From Russula earlei (taxonomy: Eukaryota; Basidiomycota; Agaricomycetes; Russulales; Russulaceae), in contig JAGFNK010000866.1 in the NCBI GenBank assembly GCA_025769875.1, positions 1 through 19,671 of the forward strand: a stretch of 19,671 nt of DNA. The letters run 5' to 3'. A program made the translations under genes and the position numbers. The stretch's first letter is position 1. Every line of letters starts with the position of its first letter. Positions 1-8,372 of the stretch are shown here, in pieces. The notes beneath the pieces were generated by a model that was not told the DNA's origin, did not search any database, and was given only the letters and a program-made list of their open reading frames with translations.

Positions 1-9
1 TTTTGACTT

Positions 10-576
10 ATGAGCCCAGACATCCCCGTTCCAATTACCCCTTCCTCCACTCCCCCCACCCCCCTCCCCAATGGCAATCCCATGAATGTTGACATAACCC
101 TCGCCAAATGCTTCATGTCTCATAACACATGGCCTGCAGATCTCACACTTGACCTTGAGAAGTCTAACAGGTCGGAGTGGAGCAAACAGCTGGACCTTGT
201 GGTGCAAGGTCAAGGTTTTCAGGCAATGGCTCAAGGGTGCATTGCTGTGCCCAGATGCCCAGACTCAGTCAAAAGCACATTGGATTTGGTGTACAAACAA
301 TGATTCATTGTGCTCATTCATTTTATGTCACATTGACACCATTGAGTATGATTTCTTGGATGAGAAAGTAACTAACACAACCTCTCACGAGATCTTCAAA
401 GCCCTTAAACAGCGACATGACAAACTTGGTTTGTATGCCCAGATGCTCACTATCAAAAATGTTCTTGATATCCATTTCCTCCTGGACGGCCCCCTGCTTC
501 CCACCCTCTCCAACATCTGTCACCTACACAAACAGAGTGCAAACATGGGTCCCATTGACACTGACAAGCTACTCTC
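10..576 (+). pseudogene. Copia gag, N-terminal part
   Basis: The frame opens at ATG 10 with a Pro/Thr-rich leader and a region typical of copia gag proteins (SEWSKQLDLVVQGQGFQ; CPDSVKSTLDLVY). It hits TGA at 301-303. The neighbouring +1 frame continues the same protein (ILCHIDTIEYDFLDEK, FKALKQRHDKLGLYAQML), so a single-base indel near 290-300 broke the gene. The frame then runs to DKLLS at 576, where a solo LTR interrupts it. Gag would form the cytoplasmic virus-like particle of the retrotransposon. Assignment is from overall pattern; no zinc finger lies in this part. Confidence 0.75.
572..576. repeat. 5-bp target site duplication CTCTC (left copy)
   Basis: CTCTC immediately precedes the TGTTAC end of the LTR, and the same 5 bp follow its TTGACA end at 1409-1413. 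A 5-bp duplication is usual for Ty3/gypsy integrase. Confidence 0.9.
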
Positions 577-923
577 TGTTACGAACCAAGGCCAGGTCCT
601 GGCCATAGATGGTCCTATTTCACTCAAGAGAGACCTCTCTCACTTTGCATTACCAACTCCCTTCTGTTTTCTGGGCTATCCCTCCTGCGGTGCAAGATAT
701 CACTATTGCAAAGGCACTATAACATGACCAGGCACCTGTTTCCTAATTGGGTAATCATTCGCGTGGCAGCCACATGGTCCCCCAGCCACCAGGGACCCAA
801 AACATCAGCACAAACTCTTAGAAACTGTTGCATAACTCATCTGATGTCATCAAGGCTCCAATGACATCATGGCTGACTGAGCAACTCCACAGAGATCTCA
901 TAGGCTCACTAAGCACTCCACAG

Positions 924-942
924 TGACATCATAATGATGTCA
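924..942. promoter_or_regulatory. Palindrome of two CRE/ATF-like half elements in LTR U3
   Basis: TGACATCAT and ATGATGTCA face each other around one base. The palindrome is preserved in the other LTR copy at 16311-16329. Further GATGTCATC and TGACATCAT words lie near 845 and 865. The spacing, about 140 bp upstream of the TATA box, suits an upstream activating site for a bZIP-type factor; that role is inference from motif similarity only. Confidence 0.45.
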
Positions 943-1078
943 TCACTCCACAATGATCAGTAATATGCTCAGTAAGCCTGAAACATGACATGAGCAAGTT
1001 TATGCCTCTGTAGTCCTATTGGATGGTACCAAAGAGTCTAGAATAGTCTCAGTTCTTTGTAATCGACCCTGTACACTG

Positions 1079-1086
1079 TATATAAG
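1079..1086 (+). promoter_or_regulatory. Probable TATA box of the solo LTR
   Basis: TATATAAG followed by CCCC. The same box occurs at the equivalent place of the 15848-16675 LTR (minus strand, 16167-16174) and of the unrelated-length LTR at 7411-8372 (minus strand, 7680-7687). Transcription would start about 30 bp downstream and run to the right. Confidence 0.55.
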
Positions 1087-1408
1087 CCCCAATGAAGTAT
1101 GGCAGTCGTCAGACTGTCCATTTGTGATACTCTCATACTCCTGGGTACTCCCCTGCTGACCGCTCAGTTTAAAGACTTCCCTCGCCTCCAAGGTACTCTT
1201 CAACAACCTGCCTTGTCTAAAGCCCCTCACTGCACTGGCCTCTCAACTTTGCCTCTGCCTCCAGTTACACTGTACCAGTCCCCATCTGGTATCTTCTAGT
1301 CATTTGGCTCGTCCTCTTGTTCAATGCTGCCTACGCTGCATACCGTCTGTTCCAACCCTTGCCCACCTGCTCCTGAGTCCTTAAGGATCAGCAGTACGTG
1401 TCTTGACA

Positions 1409-1945
1409 CTCTCTGTCTTCATACTCAACTCCCTTGGTGACAACTTTCACTACCTACAATCTCAAATTCAATCTCTCTCTGCCAAACCCCATTTCTCCTC
1501 AGCTACCCTTATCCAATGCATCCAGAGTGAGGACACCCTCATTAAAAAGTGCAATGTGCAAAATGCACCTGCCCCTACCACTCTCCCTGCAGCCGTCACA
1601 CCTTTACCTACCCCTTCCACTTTCCCCGCAACCATTGCATGGAAATGGGTGTACTGTACTCATTGCAAAAAGGAGGGATATCTCACTAATTTCTGCATAA
1701 GCCCTGTGGGAAAGATGGCTGGACACTCTGTTGAAGAGGCAAAAGTGGCCCAATGGCTCTTTTTCTCAAAGACAAAAGACTCCAAAAACCAAACAATTCC
1801 TCATGTGGCACACATCACTTCCCCCACTAATGATTCTGGGCTCCCTCCGATACCGGTTTGCCCTCGTCACCATCAACAGCATTTCTTACTATCCCTCTCC
1901 TTCACCGACGTGCCCCGACCCCCTTCCCCTTTTGGCTGGCAATGA
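1409..1945 (+). pseudogene. Copia gag, C-terminal part with degenerate zinc knuckle
   Basis: The gag frame resumes directly after the solo LTR (SVFILNSLGDNFHYLQSQIQ), in the same reading frame as the upstream part. A Pro/Thr-rich stretch leads to a CCHC-type knuckle at 1655-1696, CTHCKKEGYLTNFC. The position normally held by His is Tyr (TAT), a change explained by CAT to TAT. Loss of this ligand should weaken zinc and RNA binding. The region GKMAGHSVEEAKVAQW that follows is typical of fungal copia polyproteins. The frame ends at 1945 and the protease continues in another frame. Confidence 0.8.
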
Positions 1946-2360
1946 CTTCAAGTACCACACCTTTGTTGCCGTTGACACTCCCACTCCACCGATCACATCT
2001 ATTGATTGGTCTCTCCACACCATTACAGCCATGACCTTCTCTGTTTTGGAGCCCATGTCAATTGGTATTAAACCAACTTCGACCCTAGCACATATTCCTT
2101 TTATCCTTGACATGGGTGCTATGTGCCATATTTTGCCTTGCTGCTCAGACTTTGTCTCCCTGCAACCGACACCCTCACAGCCCATCACAGGACTTGGTGG
2201 ATCGCAAGTCCAAGCCACTGGTGTTGGAGCCGTTGAATTTGAGACAGACAGTAACACTGTTGTATGCCTCAATAATGTTTTATACATCCCAAATGCTGCC
2301 ATCCATTTACTTTCCATCATTTCCCTAAACTGCTGCCAGGAATTACACTACACATTTTGA
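1943..2360 (+). pseudogene. Copia aspartic protease, active-site motif altered
   Basis: Frame 3 carries the retropepsin region: FILDMGAMCHI at about 2103-2135, then PITGLGGSQVQATGVGAVEF and LNNVLYIPNAAIHLLSI, the usual flap and C-terminal sequence of copia proteases. The catalytic motif, normally D-S/T-G-A, reads DMGA (2109-2120): the Asp is kept but the Ser/Thr is Met, which would probably abolish the active site. A frameshift separates it from gag near 1930-1945. The protease would have cut the gag-pol polyprotein inside the particle. Confidence 0.8.
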
Positions 2361-2584
2361 CTGTAACCACTGCTGGGTAACTGACAAAACAGGTGTCACT
2401 GTATTCTCAGGCCACCTTTTGCCCAGACACAATCTATATGAAATCAACACCCTAAAGATGCATTGCATGCTTGTTTCCCATTGCGTCCCTGATATTGACA
2501 CATGGCACAGGCAGCTTGGACACTGCAATTTCTGCATGGTCCTGGACATAGTGCAGTCGCACTGCGTCGATAGTATGACCATTA
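2361..2584 (+). pseudogene. Copia GAG-pre-integrase / integrase zinc-binding N-terminus
   Basis: The frame runs RHNLYEINTLK and then TWHRQLGHCNF, the His pair of the HHCC domain that precedes copia integrases. The Cys pair (CQHC) lies at 5143-5154, beyond the 2.5 kb insertion. The coding sequence stops at the TA of 2583-2584, where the long-TIR element entered. Deleting 2585-5122 joins codon A|AC in frame and continues NLLYMPPKCQHCILGKQ. Confidence 0.85.
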
Positions 2585-2996
2585 TTGCCATTTTCAGCAC
2601 ACTTGGCGGAGCTTGAATTCCACCCAAATTGGCACAGAAACCCCCTCAAACATGCGGGATGAATATCTCCCTCAAAACAGCTTTAATTCATATGAACTTT
2701 ATTGTCCCTGAATTGCCTGAATGAGGGCTAGGCAGCCCCATTGTTTTCATGAGATTTGAGTGAGAATTGGTGGAGCTGGACTCAAGCCACCTCCACATGT
2801 GTATTAGATGAATTACAACTCAAAATCATGGTCTATATCTCTTATTTTTCCCTCATGTTGTACCCATGGGCTGTCTTGAGGCAGCCCCATAGTGTTTTTG
2901 ACTCAAGTGTTGTGGTGTGCAACATTGTTCTCAGTGTGATCGGAGTGACGGCCAGCCACTCATTGCCCCTCTCACCTCTCCATTCTGACCATCCTT
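2585..2996 (+). repeat. Left terminal inverted repeat of long-TIR copy 1
   Basis: It matches the complement of 4709-5120 and both arms of copy 2 from TTGCC down to TCTGACCATCCTT. Two internal modules resemble one another: TTGGCGGAGCTTGAATTC at 2603 with GGCAGCCCCAT at 2731, and TTGGTGGAGCTGGACTC at 2767 with GGCAGCCCCAT at 2880. An open frame here begins at TTG, not ATG, and is not a gene. Confidence 0.9.
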
Positions 2997-3155
2997 TGCC
3001 CTCATTCGCACCACACCTGCTGTCTCAGCCGCATCAGTCGCACTGCTCCCTTCCAACTCGCATTTGGCCCTCCACACCCACAGTTGCAGCCGCACCAGTC
3101 ACACTGCCTGCGTCGACCTGCCATCTGTCTTCACCATGTGCCGCACTCCTTCAGC

Positions 3156-4645
3156 ATGCCAACTCAGTTAGAATACCTCAAGCTCAAGTGGGATCTGGAG
3201 GACCTTATCGCCTTCTCATCAAGACTCCCGCATGTGTGACCAGGAAGATGTAGACAAATACTACCAGAGTTTCAGGGCAATCTGCAGGTCCCCTCGTCCA
3301 TGCGTGCCACCTGTGCTACGAAGATTGCGATGAGTCATTCTGGCTCAGACTCCACCCGGATGACCACCGGATGGTCTCCCAACGTCTTGGCCCCTGGCAC
3401 CCAAATGAACAGCAGAGGCACTTTGTCGATTTCCGAGAAGTATTCGACACACTAGTCAAGATATTCTCTCAGCATCCCTGTGACATTCAGTGGGAATGCC
3501 AACTCTGCTCTGCAGACGAAGATGAAGACAACTACACATACCCTGCGCCCATGCCCGCTCCAGCCTCCATCCCTACATCGTGCACCATCACCTCTGCCTT
3601 GCCTGCCTTGCCCATCATCCCTGCGGTTCCCACCTTGTCCACCATTCCCGTCACCTCGTTCACCACTGCCATCCTCGACTCACCAGCCATCATCGCCTCG
3701 GCTCCACCTGCCCTCACCGTCCCAGCATCGCCTGCATTTGCCATCGTCGCCACCTTGTCTGTCCCCACTGCCGTAGCCTCAGCCATGACATCGCCTATCG
3801 CCACTGTCCCCTGTCTTTGCCCAACCAGCTCCTGTGCCCTCAGTGTCGCCTGCTATGGCCACCGTCTCAGCTCCATGCACAACCACCATCTCAACCTCAC
3901 CCACCGACGTTTTAGCGCCACCTGCCACTTCAGCCCTCACAGCCTCGTCTGCCACCCCCACCTTCGTCTCATCTGCTCCTGTGTCCTCAGTTGTCTTGTC
4001 GCCCTCAGTCTCATCCATCACCTCGTCCGTCGCCACAGTAGCCTCAGTCGTGCCAGCCGCCAACTTTGCATCAGTCTCCATCTTAGCCTCGCCCATACTC
4101 ATCAGTTCAGCCCAGTCCATTATAGCACCAGCATCGCCAGCCACCACCATCTCCACCCTGCCCTCAGCCTCAGTCTTCTCAGTCTCAGCCGCTGCTTTAG
4201 TAGTTTCGCGCAACACCAGCACCGCCGCACCATCGCAACCCCTCGCCACCAGCACCACCCAGAAGACCAAGAAGGCCTTGGCCATGAACTTAGCCATGAC
4301 ACGCCACAACAGGAGCAGAAGCCGCCACCACGCCGCCACCGCCAAAGCCAACAGCACACCAGCACGCCGCCTCCCACATCGCCTCCCCATTCATTCGTGC
4401 ACTCTCGCCCACGTCTGCTGCTGACACCTGCAGTGGAGACAACCCTGCCACCGCCGCTGCAAGATGACAGATCCCACCCCCACGCAAGCCGCCCCACACA
4501 TCCTCTTTCTCGAGTCCTCACCACCTATGTCTCTATCTACGAACTCACGCTCACTGCCTACGCCTTTGCTCCTTGTCCACGCCTGCTGCCACCACCTGCA
4601 ATGGAGATGACTCCTGTATATAAAAACACCCTAGCTACTCTGTAG
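3156..4645 (+). pseudogene. Gag-like gene with Ser/Thr/Ala/Pro-rich tail, copy 1
   Basis: The first ATG of the shared frame is at 3156 (MPTQLEYLKLKWDLEDLIA). A region like the capsid part of basidiomycete gag proteins follows: DVDKYYQSFRAIC, CDESFWLRLHPDDHRMVSQ, and HFVDFREVFDTLVKIFSQ. After that come hundreds of residues rich in Ala, Ser, Thr and Pro, then a basic patch QKTKKALAMNLA with RHNRSRSRHH. Compared with copy 2 there are extra bases at 3227-3229 (CCC for CC), at 3286, and near 3812, so the frame moves three times. No CCHC knuckle or polymerase domain is visible. Retroelement origin is inference from pattern; the function within a TIR element is unknown. The end is uncertain because the low-complexity tail lacks stops in more than one frame. 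Confidence 0.5.
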
Positions 4646-4708
4646 TAGAAAGAGTTCAGAATAGGACCCCTCTTTTCAACCCACTCCTCTCTGTCTGTGA
4701 AAAACAAG

Positions 4709-5120
4709 AAGGATGGTCAGAATCAAGAGGTGAGAGGGGTGATGAGTGGCTGGCCACGACTCCAATTGCACTGGAAATAATGTTGCACACCACAACACTT
4801 GAGTCAAAAACACTATGGGGCTGCCTCAAGACAGCCCATGGGTACAACATGAGGGAAAAATAATAGATATAGACCATGATTTTGAGTTGTAATTCATCTA
4901 ATACACATGTGGAGGTGGCTTGAGTCCAGCTCCCCCAATTCTCACTCAAATCTCATGAAAACAATGGGGCTGCCTAGCCCTCATTCAGGCGATTCAGGGA
5001 CAATAAAGTTCATATGAATTGAAGCTGTTTTGAGGGAGATATTCATCCCGCATATTTGAGGGGGTTTCTGCACCGATTTGGGTGGAATTCAAGCTCCACC
5101 AAGTGCGCTGAAAATGGCAA
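4709..5120 (-). repeat. Right terminal inverted repeat of long-TIR copy 1
   Basis: Complement of 2585-2996, the same length of 412 bp, differing at scattered positions such as ACACTT/GCACTT near the tip. Just inside it, at 4615-4623, lies TATATAAAA, and the same stretch is found at the equivalent place in copy 2. The match stops at AAGGATGG. Confidence 0.9.
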
Positions 5121-5122
5121 TA

Positions 5123-6030
5123 ACTTGTTGTACATGCCACCAAAATGCCAACACTGCATTCTTGGAAAACAGACTCATTCCCCTGTGCCGAAAACACATG
5201 AAGGCCCTAAAGCATCCTGCTGCCTCGAACACATTCATGTTGACCTCACAGGGCAGATGTCCATTTTGTCACAATCCAGTTGTTGGTATTCAATGAATAT
5301 AATCGATGATTTCTCCAGTTATGTATGGACAATTCTGCTTCCAACAAAGGATGCCGCCACTGTAAACCTGGATGAATGGCAATGCACAGTTGAAAATCAG
5401 TCCAACCTCTGTGTGATGTACATCATCTCCAGCAATGGAGAACTTGTCTCCAACCACTTCTCCACATGGCGCTCTCATCTGGGCATTCAAAACCTTAGAA
5501 CTGCCCCCTATACTTCCCTCCAAAATGGAAGAGCTGAATGCCTTCATCGCATGATAATGAACAAAGCACGCAGCATGCGCCTTGCTTGTGCTGCCCCCCC
5601 CTAACTTTTGGGATGAGTTTAATGCTACCACAACTTACCTCACCACCCTTACCGCATCCAAGACCCTTAATGGTAAGACACCTTTCAAATGTTGGTTTGG
5701 TTGCAAACCATCCATTTCACACCTGTGTGAGATCAGCTCCTGCTGTTTTTAACTGATCCCAGGGAAACAAGCTAAGATTCTTCAACACTCCACTGAGTGC
5801 ACTCTCATTGGGTATGCTCCAAATGCCAAGGCATATCACCTATGGGACAGGTATATCAATCACATATTCAATTCCTTCCATGTTACCTTTATTCAGCACC
5901 TTCATGCTACTGCATCTTCCCTTTACCCAAATAGTATACTAATTAACAATAAGGCACCATCCTGGGATGAAGTTCCCATCCAACAAGAACCTGCCCTTCC
6001 ACTGACACTGGTCAGGAAATCAACTTATGT
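5123..6030 (+). pseudogene. Copia integrase core and C-terminal region
   Basis: The frame resumes at LLYMPPKCQHCILGKQ, where CxxC completes the zinc-binding domain. The core follows: EHIHVDLTGQM holds the first catalytic Asp; IISSNGELVSN lies where TDNGE is expected, so the second Asp appears replaced by Ser; and NGRAECLHRMIMNKARSM keeps the Glu. A run of eight C at about 5589-5596 shifts the frame, and FWDEFNATTTYL, KTPFKCWFGCKPSISHL and ECTLIGYAPNAKAYHLWD continue in the next frame, broken by TAA near 5750. Homology fades after 6030. The enzyme would have inserted the copia cDNA into the chromosome; this copy is inactive. Confidence 0.88.
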
Positions 6031-6039
6031 GAATGGGAA

Positions 6040-6373
6040 AACTGTAACATTTTGGATAACAAAATTTATTATTTTGAAATTTATGGGAAACAATTTGTGA
6101 AATTTCATTTTAGATTTTGTTACAATAGATTCCTGTTACAAAATGATGAAATCAGTAAATAGTATTGACAAGATTTTAGAACATACATTATGTTGCAAAA
6201 ATTGTAAATTATTTTAAGATTTTGTGTGAAACAAAATTGTGAAAAAATTGAAACTGCAAAATTTGGGTTTATGCTGGGTGGAAAATACCCTTTTGTGACT
6301 GACAAAAGTGTAACATTTTGAATGACAAAAGTCAATGTTATGTTACAATTTTTCAGAGGAAAAATCTTAAAAT
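6040..6373. other. AT-rich segment of unknown origin
   Basis: About 330 bp between the last copia sequence and the Harbinger terminus. It is strongly AT-rich, unlike its neighbours. A word of about 20 bp occurs twice in direct orientation, TGTAACATTTTGGATAACAA at 6042 and TGTAACATTTTGAATGACAA at 6309, and GTAACATT/AATGTTA form a small inverted pair near 6309-6345. No convincing gene is seen; the minus-strand open frame of 150 codons crossing it has no recognisable domain. It may be a short AT-rich transposon remnant or flanking DNA. Confidence 0.4.
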
Positions 6374-6376
6374 TTA

Positions 6377-6500
6377 GGCCCCATTTACCAACCGAGAATT
6401 CTTGAATCTTGAACTTGAACTTGGATTTCAGTATTTTCCAGGGGTGACAGGAGTCACAGGCATGATGAACAATAACTTGATTAACTAATACAAGTTTCTT
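6377..6500 (-). repeat. Putative 3' terminus of the Harbinger element
   Basis: GGCCCCATTTACCAACC abuts TTA. A short array of CTTGAA units follows at 6400-6424 (CTTGAATCTTGAACTTGAAC), which might be a subterminal binding array. The segment ends where the long-TIR copy 2 enters at the TA of 6501-6502. The matching opposite terminus cannot be checked within the window. Confidence 0.45.
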
Positions 6501-6502
6501 TA

Positions 6503-6915
6503 TTGCTGTTTTCAGCAGCACTTGGCGGAGCTTGAATTCCACCCAAATTGGCGCAGAAACCCCCTCAAACATGAGGGATGAATATCTCCCTCAAAACACC
6601 TTCAATTCATATGAACTTTATTGTCCCTGAATCGCCTGAATGAGGGCTAGGCAGCCCCATTGTTTTCATGAGATTTGAGTGAGAATTGGTGGAGCTGGAC
6701 TCAAGCCACCTCCACATGTGTATTAGATGAATTACAACTCAAAATCATGGTCTATATCTATTATTTTTTCCTCATGTTGTACCCATGGGCTGTCTTGAGG
6801 CAGCCCCATAGTGTTTTTGACTCAAGTGTTGTGGTGTGCAACGTTGTTTCCAGTGCAATTGGAGTCGCAGCCAGCCACTCATCACCCCTCTCGCCTCTCG
6901 ATTCTGACCATCCTT
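6503..6915 (+). repeat. Terminal inverted repeat of long-TIR copy 2 (low-coordinate arm)
   Basis: Near-identical to the arms of copy 1 from TTGC to TCTGACCATCCTT. It continues into CTTGTTTTTCACAGACAGAG, the same sequence that lies inside the right arm of copy 1, showing that the two elements are inverted relative to each other. Confidence 0.9.
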
Positions 6916-7405
6916 CTTGTTTTTCACAGACAGAGAGGAGTGGGTTGCAAAGAGGGGTCCTATTCTGAACTCTTTCTACTACAGAGTAGCTAGGGTGTTT
7001 TTATATACAGGAGTCGTCTCCATTGCAGGTGGTGGCAGCAGGCGTGGACAAGGAGCGAAGGTGTAGGCAGTGAGCATGAGTTCGTAGATAGAGATGTAGG
7101 TGGCGAGGACTTGAGAAAGAGGATGCGTGGGGTGGCTTGCGTGGGGGTGGGATCTGTTGTCTTGCAGCGGCGGTGGCGGGGTCATCTCCACTGCAGGTGT
7201 CGGCAGCAGATGTGGGCGAGAGTGCGCGAATGGATGGGGAGGCAATGTGGGAGGTGGCATGCGGTGTGCTGTTGGCGTTGGCGACTGCTTCTCCTGCGGC
7301 GGCGGCGGCGGCATGGCGGTGGCTTCTGCTCCTGTTGTGGTGTGTTGTGGCTAAGTTTGTGGCCGAGGCCTTCTTGGTCTTCTGGGGTGGTGCTGGTGGC
7401 GAGGG

Positions 7406-7410
7406 GTTGC
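7406..7410. repeat. 5-bp target site duplication GTTGC (left copy)
   Basis: GTTGC precedes the LTR at 7406-7410 and follows it at 8373-8377. In copy 1 the uninterrupted site reads as a single stretch near 4240. Confidence 0.9.
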
Positions 7411-8372
7411 TGTCAAGACTCACTGTTGAACTATCCAGTTCAAGAGCGAGGGATAAGCTCGAAGACGAGTCGATAGACGTCCAAGACCGCGTGGGCAAGG
7501 AGTAGAACCCAGAGGAGCAACAAATACCAGAGAGGTATTGTTACTGTGAGAGTAGAACAATCACGCAGGGAAGAGGCCAGGATAGTCACAAGTGGATGGT
7601 CCTTAAAGGAGTATCCCAGGAATGGAGAGTGCCGTAAACAAATGGACAGTCTGAGGACTGTCCGCTACTTTATTGAGCGCTTATATACTACAAGAGAGCT
7701 GCTAAATAGGGAACAAGTCATAACCTTGTTATCAAGCACAATAGAGTGATGAGTAAGAAGTCGGAGGACGCTTACTGAGCATGCTCAGTCATGCTCAGTA
7801 AGCTGCTGAGTAAGAAGCTTCTCTTGATGAGTAAGAGCTTCCATTGTCCACGTGTTCACTGCTTTAGTACACGTGCAAGCACCTGATTCATTTCCTGTTA
7901 GTTAGTTTAGGGCCGGTCATTTGAGGACTTGTAGTTTGGTTATGGAATAGTGTTATCTTATAAGGCCCTTATATAGTTCTATTAGGGTCCTTAGAGTCGA
8001 CCCTAATACTTCTATTAAGGTCCTTAGTGTTGCCTTATAGTTCGTTCTATAGTTATTAGAGTTGGTCTAATAACGCGTTGTAGGGCCTTTGATACTAGGT
8101 TAGTACCTATTGTAGAGTTCCTAGGGTCGTTACCAATGGTCCTTAGGAAGGCTCTAATACTGTCCTTAGTTGCTAGAAGGGTTGCCTTTAATTGGGGCTT
8201 GCTGTATGTCGATTGTGCCGAGAATCGCTCGCGCAACAATGCGCGCGCGATATTGTGGACACCTCTACTCACCCCTTTTTGCTCGTGTGAACAGGGTGTG
8301 CATCATAGAGGCTGGGTTTCCTCCTATAAGGAAGGGTCCTTCAAGGGCCCTCTCCGGGAATGGTTCATGACA
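7411..8372 (-). mobile_element. Solo gypsy-type LTR, second family (962 bp)
   Basis: On the minus strand it starts TGTCATGAACC and ends AGTGAGTCTTGACA, flanked by GTTGC duplications. Start, end, TATATAAG box (minus strand, 7680-7687) and the word CTGTCCATTTGT after the box resemble the 577-1408 LTR, so the two families are related, but the upstream half differs. The segment keeps CpG-rich words (TCGCTCGCGC, GCGCGCGCGAT near 8226-8250), unlike the older elements here. No internal region remains, so it is a solo LTR. The open frames inside it show no domain. Confidence 0.92.
7770..7803. repeat. 14-bp inverted repeat in the second solo LTR
   Basis: GCTTACTGAGCATG and CATGCTCAGTAAGC face each other across the 6-bp spacer CTCAGT. 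The half word GCTCAGTAAGC also occurs once in the other LTR family near 968, so it may be a shared U3 control element. Confidence 0.7.

Larger units (their letters stand above)
577..1408 (+). mobile_element. Solo LTR of the chromodomain gypsy family (832 bp)
   Basis: The segment starts TGTTACGAACC and ends CGTGTCTTGACA, giving the TG...CA ends of an LTR, and is flanked by CTCTC on both sides. The 828-bp LTR at 15848-16675 is the same sequence family in the opposite orientation, matching at both ends and through the middle. There is no internal coding region, so this is a solo LTR left by LTR-LTR recombination. It contains a TATATAAG box (1079-1086) and an 18-bp-arm-total palindrome at 924-942. 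With one TSD it adds 837 bp, exactly 279 codons, to the copia gag frame. Open frames inside it are incidental. Confidence 0.93.
2585..5120 (+). mobile_element. Long-TIR, TA-flanked element carrying a gag-like gene, copy 1
   Basis: A 2536-bp element begins TTGCCATTTTCAGC and ends with its complement GCTGAAAATGGCAA. It is flanked by TA at 2583-2584 and 5121-5122. The terminal inverted repeats are about 412 bp each (2585-2996 and 4709-5120) with few mismatches. A second copy in the opposite orientation occupies 6503-10359. No transposase is encoded, so it would be non-autonomous. The TA duplication suits Tc1/mariner-type or some CACTA/Plavaka-type transposases, but the TTGCC terminus matches none I can name. 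The internal part is C-rich on this strand and holds a gag-like gene. Precise removal restores the copia integrase frame, which fixes the boundaries. Confidence 0.88.
10..6030 (+). mobile_element. Decayed Ty1/copia retrotransposon, gag to integrase C-terminus
   Basis: Pieces of one copia polyprotein lie in order on the + strand: gag, CCHC knuckle, aspartic protease, GAG-pre-integrase, integrase core and integrase C-terminal region. The 5' LTR and primer site would lie left of the window. No reverse transcriptase or RNase H follows before AT-rich DNA starts near 6040, so the element is truncated or continues beyond later insertions. Two foreign insertions split it, at 577-1408 and 2585-5120; each leaves the copia frame intact when removed with one target duplication. 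Independent damage includes several 1-nt frameshifts and changes in the knuckle, protease and integrase motifs. Copia assignment rests on domain order (integrase after protease) and on the motifs WHRQLGH and CILGKQ. It cannot be active. Confidence 0.9.

Noticed and set aside
149..727. The 3' part of an open frame entering the solo LTR, and the matching frame at 16498-16893
   Set aside because: Beyond 576 it is LTR sequence, and the similarity of the two frames reflects the two LTR copies, not a protein.
2756..3253. Open frame in the TIR arm beginning MSENWWSWTQATST, found in all four arms
   Set aside because: It starts at TTG, not ATG, and lies wholly or largely in the TIR. Its presence in all arms follows from arm identity rather than from selection on a protein.
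3371..4645. A 424-codon open frame over the copy 1 tail as a single real protein
   Set aside because: Only the first part matches copy 2 in the same frame. Beyond about 3812 the frame shared with copy 2 is a different one; the C-rich low-complexity DNA simply lacks stops in several frames.
7960..8060. Short tandem-like TTCTATTAGGGTCCTTAG repeats as a CRISPR or satellite array
   Set aside because: Only two or three imperfect units, no regular spacers, and they lie inside an LTR of a probable fungal genome.
8024..8272. Open frames of 60-110 codons inside the second solo LTR
   Set aside because: They fall between clear LTR ends and carry no recognisable motif.
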